DNA of 64,000 nt from Isoetes taiwanensis (lineage: Eukaryota; Streptophyta; Lycopodiopsida; Isoetales; Isoetaceae): assembly GCA_021234155.1 (NCBI GenBank), contig JAJEKV010000003.1, positions 13,810,386 to 13,874,385 on the forward strand, in the 5' to 3' direction. Under the pieces are notes generated by a model that searched no databases, was not told the DNA's origin, and saw nothing but the letters and a program-made list of their open reading frames with translations. Positions 36,040-47,424 of the stretch are shown here, piece after piece. Positions within the stretch are counted from its first letter, which is position 1. The number at the start of each line of letters is the position of its first letter. A program made the translations under genes and the position numbers.

Positions 36040-37260
36040 GGATGGACTGCATTGTGTTATGCGTTGGAAAATGTTGAAAGGAATTTATTATAAGAGTCTT
36101 GACCCAATATTGACACATAGCTATGTGTGCACCTTAAGCATACTTGCCTATGAAGAAACCTAAGCAATTGCATCTATTTGTACGTATGCCAAATTTTACT
36201 TTAGATGTCTCAGAGAGAGAGAGAACCCAAGATGTTTTTAGATGGAGGCTTTGAAATATGACAATATGCATATTGCTTGTTAACTTCAAATCAGTTATTG
36301 CACTCTTACACACATCCAAAGTGTGATACTGGCATTTTACACTTCAACGTTTTAAAATAGCATGCACTAATTACATAGGATGAGAGCACAGTACTCTGGT
36401 CGTTACTTTGCACTAAGCTAATTATAGGAGGCTTGTCCTTTGGGAAGGCGGGTTTGTGTTATTCATGTGGTCAACCACATCAGTCAAAACTTACATGCAT
36501 ATTTTTTAGCCCTTCGATGTAATATTTTAGATCAAAGAGATGCCAAAAAACCACTGGAAGAGGAGTTGTATCTCGAATCCCGATTTTTGTGGAAATTACT
36601 ACCAAATTACATTTTTATACATCATGTAAAATTAATACTACTATAACATGCATGTAATTTCAACAAAAGTCCAATTTACGTTTTATAGAATGTCCTTATG
36701 GCTTGTATGCCATGTAAGGTGCTCGGTGCAAGCCTCAGCAGTGGACTCCCTGCCTCCCTAGCTTGCCCACCACCTCGCCCTTACAGAACGTAAAAGCCCA
36801 CAAGGGCATTTTTATATGTATACGTAATTATAAAGAAGGTAATGCATTTGTGGTAGTGACTCTTCATCTCCTTTGCCTCAAACTTATTGGGAAAAACCTA
36901 ATTTAACATGTTTGGGCACCATTAAGCTATCTTTAAACAATAGGACTGCACACGGAGTTGTTGTAGAGGTGGTTCAACCACCAGGATGATCCCTTGGCAC
37001 GTCTTGGTACATTTGCTGGAAGGAAGAGAAGGTTAAATTTTTTCTTCAACCCTTTAAGTTTCAATAAACTTAGTAGCAGTCCATAATTGATTGATTGTTG
37101 GACCAAGAGGCATGGAGGTATACAATGCCAATATCACTCCACGATATCGAATTTGAGATCCTAAGAGGAACATCCACATGTGTGGCATTGGCATAACTTA
37201 TGAGACGAGACCAAAATTGGCGGTCTAAATAATACAACTAGTTGCACCGAGAGATAGATG
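36040..37260 (+). repeat. Dispersed repeat, copy A, about 1.2 kb
   Basis: Two blocks match the copy at 37555-38310 in the same order: 36050-36180 (TTATTATAAGAGTCTTGACC, GACACATAGCTA, AGCATACTTGCCTA) and 36838-37255 (TCTCCTTTGCCTCAAACTTA, GAGGTGGTTCAACCACCAGG, AAGTTTCAATAAACTTAG, CCAATATCACTCCAC). An extra 660 bp separates the blocks here. There is no coding signature. It may be a non-autonomous element, but termini are unresolved. Confidence 0.65.
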
Positions 37261-37554
37261 CAATAGCTAACTTGTAATTGTATCTTAAAAGTAAGATGGT
37301 CTAACCCTCTTTCTCTTTCTAGTCTAATCTACTTTACATGTGCTTCTTTGGATATTCCAAGGTTCGGACACACATCCTTTTGTTACATTGTACTATGCGG
37401 CAAGTGGTTTTGTTTGTGTGGACATTTTTCTTCAAGAAACATTTCATCCCATATTCTTCACATTCAAGTTTTGCTGATTCATTAAGATTTATACCCTAAA
37501 AAAGGGGGGTGGGGACGGGTGGGGAGAACTATACCTGCATCATATGCCAGTAGC

Positions 37555-38310
37555 TTGAAAAATGTTATAGGAAATCCATTATAAGAGTGTTGACTATACA
37601 TTGACACCTGGCTACAAGTGAAGCTTAAGCAGACTGTAGCTATTGTAGCTTCTCTGTAGCTTCAACACTTGTAGCCTTCTCTCTATTTGAATAATTGCAT
37701 CTCGAGTCAAAATGTCATGTAAGTGTGGAAGCTTGCAAAAAAAAAATTTCTTCTTCTTCTTTTTTGTTTTTGTTTTTTGTTTTGTTTTTGTTTTTGTTTT
37801 TGTTTTTTTTTTTTTTTTTTCTTTTTTTTTTTTTTCTTGCATTCTTCCTAAGTAATTTTAAAGGAGATAATGCCTTTGCAATAGTGGCCCTTCGCCTCCT
37901 TTGCCTCACACTTACCTTGAAAGACTTCTTCTATAATTTCTCATGTTTGAGCACTATTAAGTTATCTTATAAAAACAATAGCATTGCGAGCTGCTTTGTT
38001 GTAGAGGTGGCTCAAACACCAGGACGATCCCTTGCCAGGCATCTTGCTACATTTGCTTTCAGACCTTGTGGCTGGAAGAAAGGGTATTTAGTCTTTTTTT
38101 TAATCTTTTAAGTTTCGATAAACTTAACAGCAATCCATAATTAGGTTACTGTTGGACCAGGAAGTAGGGATACAAAGCCAATATCACTCCACCGACATAA
38201 AATTTGAGATGCCAAGAAGAATATTCACACGTGAGGCGATTGGCATATGAGACGCGGCTAAAATTTGGTGGTCTAAATATCAGTAGCAAGAAGATGGAAG
38301 CAATAGGGTG
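37555..38310 (+). repeat. Dispersed repeat, copy B
   Basis: This is the diverged partner of copy A, at roughly three quarters identity by eye. A T-rich GTTTTT run (37738-37842) is inserted between the two shared blocks, giving misleading Phe- and Lys-rich ORFs on either strand. Confidence 0.65.
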
Positions 38311-38702
38311 GTAGGTGCAAGTAGACTTGCATCTAAGGCCCTATGATGTTGAAAAAAAAGATGAAGCAAAACAAAAGAACATCAATGACAAAGGGTCAAT
38401 AAGGAATGGGTGCACCACATGGCCCATGAACATGAATGTGGAGTGGTAGCTTTTGCAGAATAATGTTGTATAATATATTGAGTGTATCACTGTAGCTTTT
38501 GTGTTGTTCGATATGACAGATTGGCCAACTTAACATTAATACAAATTGGATAGACGTGGCTCACTCCAACGCCTTAGAACAATCCAAATTGGTGAAAAAA
38601 TTTGCATTGGAATTGAATTGAGTTGAATTCTATCGTGTTCTGTTCTGATACCACAATTTGAATTCCATCAACTAAATAAATGGTCGTCTGAGAATAGGAG
38701 TG

Positions 38703-41107
38703 ATGGGAGAGATGAGTCCGTGTATTTTCGTGTGCGCCATTTTGGCATGTTTTTTAGTATGCTTTTTTCCTGCTGCCTATGCTTCTTCTTCCCAGCAAAC
38801 TGATATGAGCAATGTTACTGCAACCGTTGCATCAATTCCGGTTGATTTGGTCGTAAATGGCAGCACTAGCATCGCCAAAACCAGCCAGGATTACGTTTGT
38901 CTCACCGTAGATTGGTGGCCTCCTGAAAAATGCGATTACGACAGATGCAGCTGGGGTTATTCTTCAGTTCTCAATCTGGTACGCACAATTCCTTCAATCT
39001 TGATAAACCAATGTATGTTCTCAATTTAATCTGTCTGTTTCTAGGTGGTTTTCTTAGGAAATTTTTCTGTATTCAACCCAATTCGTTTTTTTTTCTGAAT
39101 TTCACTGATACAACCACTTAATTTCTTCACAGGATCTCAACAATAAAATCCTCAGCAATGCGGTAAAAGGTACGCATTCGATTCAACCTATCAAACTGAG
39201 CATGGGATTAAAAACTCTGCATCATTTCCAATTGATTGAAACTGATTGTTGTTTGCATAAAAAATCAGGATTATCGCCATTGACGATGAGGCTGGGAGGA
39301 ACATTACAAGACCAGGTTGTATATCTGGTTAAGGGCACAGAAGATTGTCCTCAGTTTACCAGAAATTTATCTGCGCCGTTCGGATTTACAGGCGGATGCC
39401 TCAACATGTCTCGATGGAAGGAATGGAACAATTTCTTCCAAAAAACAGGGTAAGAATTTCTTCTGCCAAATCAACTATAACACAGTTGGATTGGAAAAAT
39501 AACTTATTTCTGGTGTTCAATTAACAGAGCAGTTGTTGCATTTGGTCTGAATGCATTGTATCCTCGAAAAGATCTCACCGTTTTTGAGGATTGGGATCCA
39601 ACCAATACACAAGATTTTATCAGATATACTCATGATCAGGGATTCAAAGTCCGGGCCTGGGAATTTGGTAAAATATGGAATCAATCCTCTGTAAAAATCT
39701 GGAAATTCTATTGCTGATTTTTCTTGTGATGCAGGGAATGAATTGAGTGGAGACGGAATAAACGTATCCGTTCCTCTCAACGCATCTGTAAGAGATGTTA
39801 AGAAACTGAGACCATTTATAGACGAAATTTATGCCGGGTCTGAATCCAAGCCTCTGCTGGTTTCTCCAGATGGAATTTATGAATATGAGCCCCAATGGTA
39901 CAAAGACTTTCTGATTGAAACGGGAAAAGGTGTTCTTGATGGTTTGACGCATCATATCTACAATCTGGGAGCTGGTAAGAACGAAATTGCAACCCAAATT
40001 TGGGTTATCCTGAGATTAACTTAAATTGTTTCCAATTTTGAAGCGAAATAAGCTTGAATCAAATTAATTTTAAGATGAGACGAATTGCTTTGCTTGTTAT
40101 TGATTCAGGAGATTAAAATTCCTCTGTTGCAGGTGTAGCTAAAAACCTGACTGAGCAAATACTGGATCCAACGGTCCTTGATAATATTAAAGGCACATAC
40201 AAGGGCCTAAGAGATATGATCCGAAAGAACGGGCCTTGGGCGCAGGCTTGGGTTGGAGAAGCTGGTGGAGCTTACAACAGCGGCGGAGATAATATATCGA
40301 ATGCATTTGTCTCAGGATTCTGGTACCTTTGCAATTGAACAAAATGTCAGTTTTAGAATTAATCTGATTCATTTCTTAAACAAATTTTCAGGTATGTTGA
40401 TCAACTGGGCATGGCTGCATCTTATAATACATCAGTTTATTGTCGTCAAACTCTGATAGGAGGCAATTATGGGATATTAGACAGAGAAACCTTCGTACCC
40501 AATCCAGATTACTATGCGTAAGCTTCAAATCCGTTGTTTGATTCAAGTCCGGCGAAAAAAAAGCTTTGATAATTCAACCACCATTTCTCTTTTGCAGAGC
40601 GCTGGTGTGGAAGCGAATAATGGGCAATGTAGTATTGCATCCACATAAAACAGAATCTCCATATCTGAGAGCTTATACCCATTGTCACAAAACTGCCAAG
40701 GTAGGAGAAAATCCCTCCAGCGAACAGCGTCATCAAAAAATCTGAGCCCAAATTATTTCTTCTGATCCTCTGTTTTTATTCTACAGGGAGGACTAGCAGC
40801 AGTATTTATAAATCTAAGCAACATCACCGAATACAATATAAGGATATCAGTTAAGGAAGAAAGGAAGAAAAAGAGGGTTGCGGCTGGCGTGAGATATGAA
40901 TACCATTTAACGCCGAAAGATGGGGATTTACACAGCAAAGTGGTCCATTTAAACGGATCCCCTCTTCGCCTTACCGGATCTATGCTTAGTAGCATCCCTC
41001 CAATTCATCCCCTCACAGTGGCTAGCTCCACTGCCGTTTCTGTGAAACCTTGGTCTATCGTTTACGCCGAGATTCCTGATGCCGGAATTCCGGCTTGTCT
41101 GCCATAG
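38703..41107 (+). CDS. Heparanase-like protein, glycoside hydrolase family 79, nine exons
   Basis: Exons are 38703-38978, 39133-39169, 39269-39449, 39528-39667, 39735-39974, 40133-40322, 40392-40517, 40598-40700 and 40787-41107. All introns are GT-AG and phases agree throughout, giving 537 residues. A signal peptide precedes the mature start (MGEMSPCIFVCAILACFLVC then FFPAAYASSS), so the enzyme should be secreted to the wall or vacuole. GH79 landmarks are present: CLTVDWWPPEKCDY near residue 75, PLTMRLGGTLQDQVVY, RAWEFGNELSGDG holding the acid/base Glu of the NE pair, LTHHIYNLG, and AWVGEAGGAYNSGG with the nucleophile Glu, followed by SGFWYVDQLG. Plant members act on glucuronic-acid-bearing arabinogalactan glycans (family knowledge). 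The length matches plant heparanase-like proteins of about 520-540 residues. ATG 38703 is chosen because it opens the signal peptide. A possible poly(A) signal, AATAATAAATAAA, is near 41180. No damage is seen. Confidence 0.95.
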
Positions 41108-41899
41108 CCACAGCTCCATTCGCTTTTCCCGCATTTTTCTTTCATTTTTCATATCGTTTATATTTAATCTTTCCCTCGAATAATAAATAAACGAACTAGT
41201 CAAAATCACATTTATTACTTTTTACATAAATTAGATGTTTTGATAATGATGTTTTGCCTCTGTAATTTGTAACACGAAGTTCTCTATATCAATGTCATCA
41301 AAAGCATCGCTAATTTCTAGTTACAAAATTAAAAGTGTAGTTTCCCATCTTCCAAATGCTTGGCAAAGACATTAGAATCTCCTAAAACATGGACTCTCTA
41401 GTACAAGGCAACAACACTTTGCAGTAGATTATCTGAAATTCCCATCCTCTAAGAAAGCATGATTAGCTGCAATAATATATTATCTGTTGCGATACATATA
41501 CTAAACAAAAAAATCTACTCAATTGGACTCGAGCAAAAGCAATGGAACAATCCCATATTCTAGGTATATAATTAAAATTACAAGGCCACATCTTGATCTT
41601 GGGCACATATGGCCCAATTTATGAGAAAATGGGGCAGCCATCATATCACCACGGTCTACACTGGGTCATGGATTGAACAATGGAGCATGGCGAATAGTTC
41701 TAGATCATAGACTGCAAAGAATTTTACATCCCAAACGTGCCTTAAACTAGAGGGCCTCCCTTGATCCTCCAAGACAAGCGCGAAAGGGGGGTCGTCGGCT
41801 ACATGTGCCAATCTCACTCAACATCTCACCCCAGAGCTTGTCCAATAGTTCTTGCAACAGGCTAATTACCTTAATACCCTTGCAATTGAATATAAGTTC
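41108..41899. other. Intergenic 3' flank of the heparanase-like gene
   Basis: The stretch is AT-rich with no repeat or ORF of substance up to the copia LTR at 41900. Confidence 0.5.
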
Positions 41900-42232
41900 T
41901 GATAAGAATTCAGAGATAGGGCTCCTTCTGAGGTTTCTATCGCCTGGATCGAAACTAGGTTACCTCCTGCAAGCTCACGGTCAAACAAAAATGTTCCTGC
42001 ACTGTTCTATTACAGACTTGGACGCCCTGTTCGCCTCAACCTCCTACAGTATTGATTCACCGCAAATCAACGATCCGGCCTCCCTGCAAATCGAGATTCG
42101 ATTCCGCTCCTCTCTGCGTCTGTTTCGATCCCTTTCTGCTGGTTTTATCTGGACGCCGCTTTGCCAAAGCGTGTATGTCTGGCACAATTATGCCATGGCA
42201 CGTGTACCCCTGTACAGGCTGTATTTCCTTCA
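41900..42232 (-). repeat. 3' LTR of the young copia element
   Basis: It is 333 bp, begins TGAAGGAAATACAGCCTGTA and ends GAATTCTTATCA on the coding strand. It has a promoter-type CACGTG and several GC-rich patches but no coding content. Confidence 0.88.
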
Positions 42233-42241
42233 TTCTCCCCC

Positions 42242-45200
42242 TCAGCCTGTACAGTTCATAATTCCTACTTGTTCCTTTGCAACATGAAGTTTTGGTTCAT
42301 TAAGAACCTTAGTCAACATATCTGCTTGCTGCAATGCAGTAGGAATGTATTCTACATTTATTTCACCCCTTTCTACTTCATCTCGAATGAAATGGTGATG
42401 AACCTCTATGTGCTTAGTTCGCGAATGACAGACTGGATTTTTGCTCATCGCTATCCCGCTTTTATTATCACAATAAATTGTTGTTGTACCCATGCATGAC
42501 TTTCCCAATTCCTTGAGCATCCTTCGCAACCAAATGATCTCTGATGCTGCCAAAGATACTGCCACATATTCTGCTTCTGCACTGGATTTTGCAACACACT
42601 CTTGTTTTTTACTGACCCATGATATTGCCGTACCTCCAAGCTTACAAAGATATCCAGAAGTGGACTTTCTATCATCTGTGTCTCCTCCCCAGTCTGCGTC
42701 TGCATATCCAACTAGATTATCTTCCATGCCCCTTTCAAAACATAGCCCATGAGTTGAGGTACCCTTAAGATACCTGAGAACCCTTTTTGCGGCTATCCAG
42801 TGCTCCCTTCCTGGTTTATTTAAAAACCTACTTAGAAGATTAACAGCATAAGTAATATCTGGTCTTGTGCTGTTTGCAGCATACAACAGGCTGCCAACTA
42901 ACGACCTATAGGGTTTACCTCTCATATCTTCCTCCTCCTCAAGTGTTTGCGGACACATTTTTCCCGACAATTTTACCCCTGGCGCCAATGGTGTCTTTGC
43001 TACATTGCAATCAAGCATTCTGAACTTGACTAGCATTTTCTTGATATATTGTTCTTGAGTGAGGTACAACACACCTCGTGCCCTATCTCTTCTTACTTCC
43101 ATTCCCAGCAGTTTTTGAAGATCTCCAAGATCAGTCATTTGAAACCGGCTTCTGAATAATAGTTTACACTTGTCCAGCAAGGCTTTGTCATTACTGGCTA
43201 TCACACAATCATCGACATATAGAGCCATCATTAGGCATTTATCTCCTTCCCTTCTCATGTAAAGATTACCTTCTGTTTTTAATTTAATGAATCCACTGTC
43301 AATTAAAAACTTGTTCATGCATAAGTACCATTGTCTAGATGCCTGCCTCAATCCATAAATAGCCTTTTTTAATTTGCATACCATATTATTGCCCTGCTCG
43401 TATCCATGAGGCTGCTCCATATAGATTTCTTCTTCTAAGTCTCCATTCAAGAACGCAGTCTTGACATCCATATGACCCAATTCCATGTCATTTTGTACTG
43501 CAATGGCTATGAGCGCTCTCAGACTAGTCATCTTAATGATAGGTGAGAATGTGTCCTTAAAATCTATTCCTTCTAGCCGTATATCCCTTGGCAAACAAGC
43601 GAGCCTTGTACCTCTCGGACGGACCCATCCGCCTTTCTTTTAATCTTGAAAATCCACTTACTACCGACAACATTTTTGCCATTTGGTCTCGCACCAAATC
43701 ATAGGTTCCATGCGCTTGAATGAATCTAATTCATTCCTCATCGCTTCTTTCCACCGCCCGCATCCGCCTTGTTCTTGCTTCTTCCACAGTTTCTGGTTCT
43801 AAATTACAGGACAAGATCTTAGGCTTTCGAGGTCTTGTTGTCTTACCACTTTCTTTTCTGCCAAATCCTTCTGTATCAAACGGAAGCTGAGATTTGAGAC
43901 GTTCTACTTCACTACGACGAGTCCTGCTTGTACTCCCCCTGGTTTCTTCAATTACAGCTTCACCGCTCTCCTCCTCCTGGTGTCCAGTTTCCGGTGCACT
44001 GTCAGCCTCTAAGACTTCATGCACCTCCTCTGGCTCTAACACTTCATGCACCTCCTCTGGCTCAGTATGTAGCGCACTATCAGTTTCTGCAACCTCATGC
44101 ACCACATCTGGCTCTGTGTCCTCTTGCTCACTTGTATCCTCAATTTCATCATCTTCAAGGTCAATTTCATCTTTCATGGGCATACCTATTGTCTCCCCAA
44201 AATTGTGCATTGCTTCTTTATTTACCCCTGAATCATTTTCCAAATATTCCACTGGCACCCATTCTGTCATCTCCGTCTTACTAAGCAGCTTCCTATCTTT
44301 GTATAGGATGTTTTCGTTAAATATCACATCTCTGCTAACATGTATTCTGCGAGTGCTTGGATCATATAACCTGTAACCATTCGTCTCTTCATCGTAGCCA
44401 ACCAGAAAAGTACATATGCTCCTATCATCCAACTTCCTCCTGAGTTCTTCGGGGACCAACATATAGGCTAGACACCCGTACACCTTGAAGCGCTTCACAG
44501 ATTGTCTTTGTCCAGTCCAAACCTGTTCTGGTACTGCTTCCTTTACTGCAACACTAGGCAACCTGTTCTGAATGTGACAAGCGGCCGCCACTGCTTCTGC
44601 CCATAAGCTGTTGGGTAGGCCCGCATGCTTAAGCATGGACCTTGCTGCATTCATGACGGTGCGATTCTTTCGTTCTGCTACACCATTTTGCTGTGGCGTA
44701 TACCGACACGTATACTGTCTTCTAATCCCATGCTCATGACAAAAATTGCAAAATTCACTCGATCTATACTCTCCTCCAAGATCGGATCTCAAGCATTTAA
44801 CCTTTAATGATGTTTCCCTTTCAACCTCCGCAACATAGAGCCTAAAGGCATCAAATACTTGGTCTTTGGACCTCAAAAAATAACACTTAGTCCTTCTGCT
44901 ATAGTCATCAATAAATGATGCAAAGTAAAATTTTGACCCTAGACTCTGAACTTGCATTGGACCACAAACATCTGAATGAACTAACTCAAGCAATTTGTGT
45001 GCTCTCTTGCCTTTATTTCTAAAAGGCAATCTATTTTGCTTTCCTAACATGCATGCCTCACAAATATCATCATGATCTTCATGCTCACACATCAAGTCAT
45101 CCAAAAAATTGTGCTTTTCTGCAAGCTTAATGTTATTGTGGTTTGTATGCGCCAACCTCAAATGCCAAGTATGCAGTTTATCCATGGGAGATATTTTATT

Positions 45201-45630
45201 AATTGCTTTGATGTCAAACTCAAACAAATTTCCTCTTCTATCAGCATCAAATATCTTCACACCATCTTTAATAAATTTGCATCCATGCTTATGAAAAAAC
45301 AAATCATAACCATTGTCAACAAGATTCGCAACCGAGACTAAGTTAAACAACATTTCTGGAGCAAATAGAGTATCTGGCAATCTTAAAATTTCCTTGCCTT
45401 CTCTTGATACCTGCAACTCCCCCTTTCCACGCACCTTTTGTGTTGCGCCATTTCCCATTTGCACCTTCGGATTACCCTTACTTAGCTCAACCTTATTCAA
45501 CAAACCAGGTGAGTTGACTATGGAGACTTCAGCTCCCGAATCTAAAGTCAAAGTGTCAGTTTTATCCAAGCCATTTCTACGAGTAACATTTGACACTAGA
45601 TCTTTAGAGTTCGGTTCTTTACCTTATCCT
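42242..45630 (-). pseudogene. Copia pol: protease, integrase, RT, RNase H (frame-broken)
   Basis: The segment from 45630 to 43731 starts with the protease motif LDSGAEVSIV. It continues with the integrase zinc finger (HLRLAHTNHN...CEACMLGK) and the integrase core: HSDVCGPMQV, DDYSRR, SDLGGEYRSS and NGVAERKNRT. An acidic spacer with repeated EEVHEVLE follows. From 43594 to 42242 come the RT (DFKDTFSPIIKMTSLRALIA, MDVKTAFLNGDLEEEIYMEQ, catalytic YVDDCVIAS) and RNase H (YADADWGGDTDDRKSTSGYL, CVAKSSAEAEYVA). Between 43731 and 43594 the expected ELDSF...GTYDLV, KWIFKIKRK and RYKARLVAKG are present only in shifted frames, so two or more single-base indels interrupt pol. Catalytic residues are otherwise intact. 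All Ty1/copia, plus-strand synthesis toward the heparanase-like gene. Confidence 0.92.
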
Positions 45631-46546
45631 CACTAAGCACTTTCGTCTTGTTGCCAATTTCTCCCTTTGCTATCATCAAGTTCACTTTACGGTTGCCACG
45701 GATGATGCTTTCGACCCCTTCCTGCGTGAAAATGCTCCTAAGCCCACGACTCCACCTTTCTCGATTTGGGCATTCTGCTTTTATGTGGCCGAACTCCTCA
45801 CAACCGTAACACTGGATTTGAGCTCTTCCTCTTCCTCGGCTTCTACCTCGTCCCCGACCTCTTTCCCCTGTATACAAAACAGTCGGATGTTCTTCCATAC
45901 GGACAAATTTTTCCTTCACACTTGCTGCTGCAATCTTTTCTTGCTCCAATTCCGTTCTAATCGCTTCCACAGCTTTATCAAACGTAGGCGAAGTGCGCCT
46001 AACCAACACAGCTAAATCCTTGTAAGAATCATGAAAGGCTCTTGTTAAAATCAATACTTTCTGTTGCTCGGAATATTTTACTCCGGCTCCTTCTAAATCA
46101 TGGAATAACAAACGTAGACGCCTTATCAAACTCGTCACGTCACTACCCTTCTCAAACTGCAAGCTGCGCACTTGCATCTCCAACACTTCAATTTGCGAAG
46201 AAGTCTTCGCTTCATACCTTTCAAGAAGGTATTCCCACATCTCGGCTGGAGTCTTGTGCTGAATTTCAAGCACTATGTCTCCTCCCAATTTTGCCATGAT
46301 AATCGCCTTAGCAATTTCTTCCTTCTCATCTTCAGATGTCTCTTCCCTCTTCCCTTCTTCTGATCCAGAGGCCTCTTTCTTGATCTTGAATGGTGTCACA
46401 GCCGTTTTTCCTTTGGATACGAGCTCCCATAATTTATCCACTTTGAGGGCCTGTGTGATCATGGCTTTCCAAAGTTGAAAACCGGCTTCATCTCCCTCAA
46501 ATACTTTGGTGTTACTCAGGTATGTTAAGGCAAGCCTGCTGGCCAT
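45596..46546 (-). CDS. Copia Gag
   Basis: 316 codons beginning MASRLALTYLSNTKVFEGDE, directly after the primer-binding site. It has the UBN2-type capsid region (WKAMITQALKVDKLWELVSK, ETSSQIEVLE-like spacing, VTSLIRRLRLLFHDLEGAGV), an Arg/Gly-rich stretch (GRGRGRSRGRGRAQ) and one CCHC knuckle, CYGCEEFGHIKAEC. It ends at TAG. Pol continues in the -1/+2 frame after an overlap of about a dozen codons. Most copia elements have gag-pol in one frame, so this is either an indel or a frameshift site. Identical LTR remnants argue that any damage is recent. Confidence 0.88.
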   Translation of the reverse strand: MASRLALTYLSNTKVFEGDEAGFQLWKAMITQALKVDKLWELVSKGKTAVTPFKIKKEASGSEEGKREETSEDEKEEIAKAIIMAKLGGDIVLEIQHKTPAEMWEYLLERYEAKTSSQIEVLEMQVRSLQFEKGSDVTSLIRRLRLLFHDLEGAGVKYSEQQKVLILTRAFHDSYKDLAVLVRRTSPTFDKAVEAIRTELEQEKIAAASVKEKFVRMEEHPTVLYTGERGRGRGRSRGRGRAQIQCYGCEEFGHIKAECPNRERWSRGLRSIFTQEGVESIIRGNRKVNLMIAKGEIGNKTKVLSEDKVKNRTLKI

Positions 46547-46552
46547 GAATCT

Positions 46553-46565
46553 GGCTCTGATACCA
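46553..46565 (-). other. Copia primer-binding site (initiator tRNA-Met)
   Basis: Minus-strand TGGTATCAGAGCC, complementary to the 3' end of plant initiator tRNA-Met, lies one base after the LTR end TTATCA and just ahead of the Gag ATG. Confidence 0.9.
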
Positions 46566-46566
46566 C

Positions 46567-46702
46567 TGATAAGAATTCAGAGATAGGGCTCCTTCTGAGG
46601 TTTCTATCGCCTGGATCGAAACTAGGTTACCTCCTGCAAGCTCACGGTCAAACAAAAATGTTCCTGCACTGTTCTATTACAGACTTGGACGCCCTGTTCA
46701 AC
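46567..46702 (-). repeat. Truncated 5' LTR of the young copia element
   Basis: It matches 41900-42033 base for base, then breaks at CGCCCTGTTC, where the RNase H of the older copia element begins. About 200 bp of the LTR are missing. Confidence 0.9.
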
Positions 46703-47189
46703 TATACAACCTTGTTTTTTACTTCTCCAAGATACTGTGCTTCCTCCAACTTGTTGAAGATAACCAGATGTGGATGCTCTGGAGTCCAGATCACCTCCCC
46801 AGTCTGCATCAGAGTATGCTGTTAAATCAAGACTAGTGTTTGTAAATGTTAGTCCTTTATTTTGTGTACCTTTCAGAAATCTGAGTACATGCTTGGCTGC
46901 CTGCCAATGTTTCCTTCCAGGATTGTTTCCATATCGGCTTAACATGTTTACACAAAAAGCTATATCAAGTCTGCTGCAATTAGCTACATATAAAAGGCAT
47001 CCAACCAATTCTCTGTATGGATACTTTTCCATTTCCAATCTTTCCTCTTCATTTGTAGGACTCATGTTTATAGATAATTTCTGACTTGTAACCATAGGGG
47101 ATTTTACACCATTGCATTTTGTCATCCTAAATTTCTGAAGCATGCCCTGAATATTTCTTTCTTGAGTCAATGTTATCCTCTTGTTCTCT

Positions 47190-47424
47190 GGGCGTTTGGT
47201 CTAGTGGTAATACACTAGTTCCTTAGCAATGTGGTCTCGAGTTCGAGACCGCCCAGAATCGCACTCGGTACTGTTGGGGGTCAAATCCCAACAGACGCAA
47301 TGTAAGGTGGTTGGGGGCAGGGCCCAACCAAGCAATGTAGTGTGGTGTGTGGTCATATGTCCAGTTGGATGCTGCCTAGTGGCGTGACGTTAAAACTACT
47401 ATCTATCTATCTATCTATCTATCT
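47190..47424 (+). mobile_element. tRNA-derived SINE
   Basis: The head is tRNA-like: 5' GGGCG pairs with CGCCC at 47250-47254. The A box is TGGTCTAGTGG (47197-47207) and the B box GTTCGAGACC (47241-47250), forming the split RNA polymerase III promoter. A 140-bp body follows (GTTGGGGGTCAAATCCCAAC is itself an inverted repeat). The 3' end GTGGCGTGACGTTAAAACTA is followed by (CTAT)n. The body ends in a motif like the LINE tails here (GTGGACGTTAAAA), as expected if the SINE uses the LINE machinery. It lies in the older copia element, opposite to its sense, between the residues that would read VHRD and RENKR. It is not a functional tRNA: the T-arm is normal but the rest is not cloverleaf-competent. 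Confidence 0.82.

Larger units (their letters stand above)
41900..46702 (-). mobile_element. Ty1/copia LTR retrotransposon, recent, with truncated 5' LTR
   Basis: The element lies on the minus strand. The 3' LTR at 41900-42232 (333 bp) is intact, with TG...CA ends (TGATAAGAATTC on the plus strand, ending TTTCCTTCA). The polypurine tract TGAGGGGGAGAA lies just inside. The primer-binding site TGGTATCAGAGC follows the 5' LTR, which survives only as 46567-46702. The shared 134-136 bp of the two LTRs show no difference, so insertion is recent. Gag, protease, integrase, RT and RNase H are all recognisable. Frames break at the gag/pol boundary and between 43594 and 43731. The truncated 5' LTR abuts the older copia element directly, so one end was lost by deletion or recombination after insertion. 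Confidence 0.93.

Noticed and set aside
37612-37909. Lys-rich and Phe-rich ORFs
   Set aside because: They are translation of a T/GTTTTT run. The same applies to 9015-9227.
42161-42499. Plus-strand ORFs across the copia LTR
   Set aside because: They overlap the 3' LTR and antisense RNase H and have no independent support.
43894-44376. 160-codon Ser-rich plus-strand ORF
   Set aside because: It is antisense to the acidic spacer of copia pol. The repeated GAGGTGCATGA-type codons give Ser-rich text on the other strand.
47190-47262. Genuine tRNA gene
   Set aside because: Pol III boxes and acceptor pairing are present but a full cloverleaf with anticodon loop does not form, and the unit continues into a body and CTAT tail typical of a SINE.
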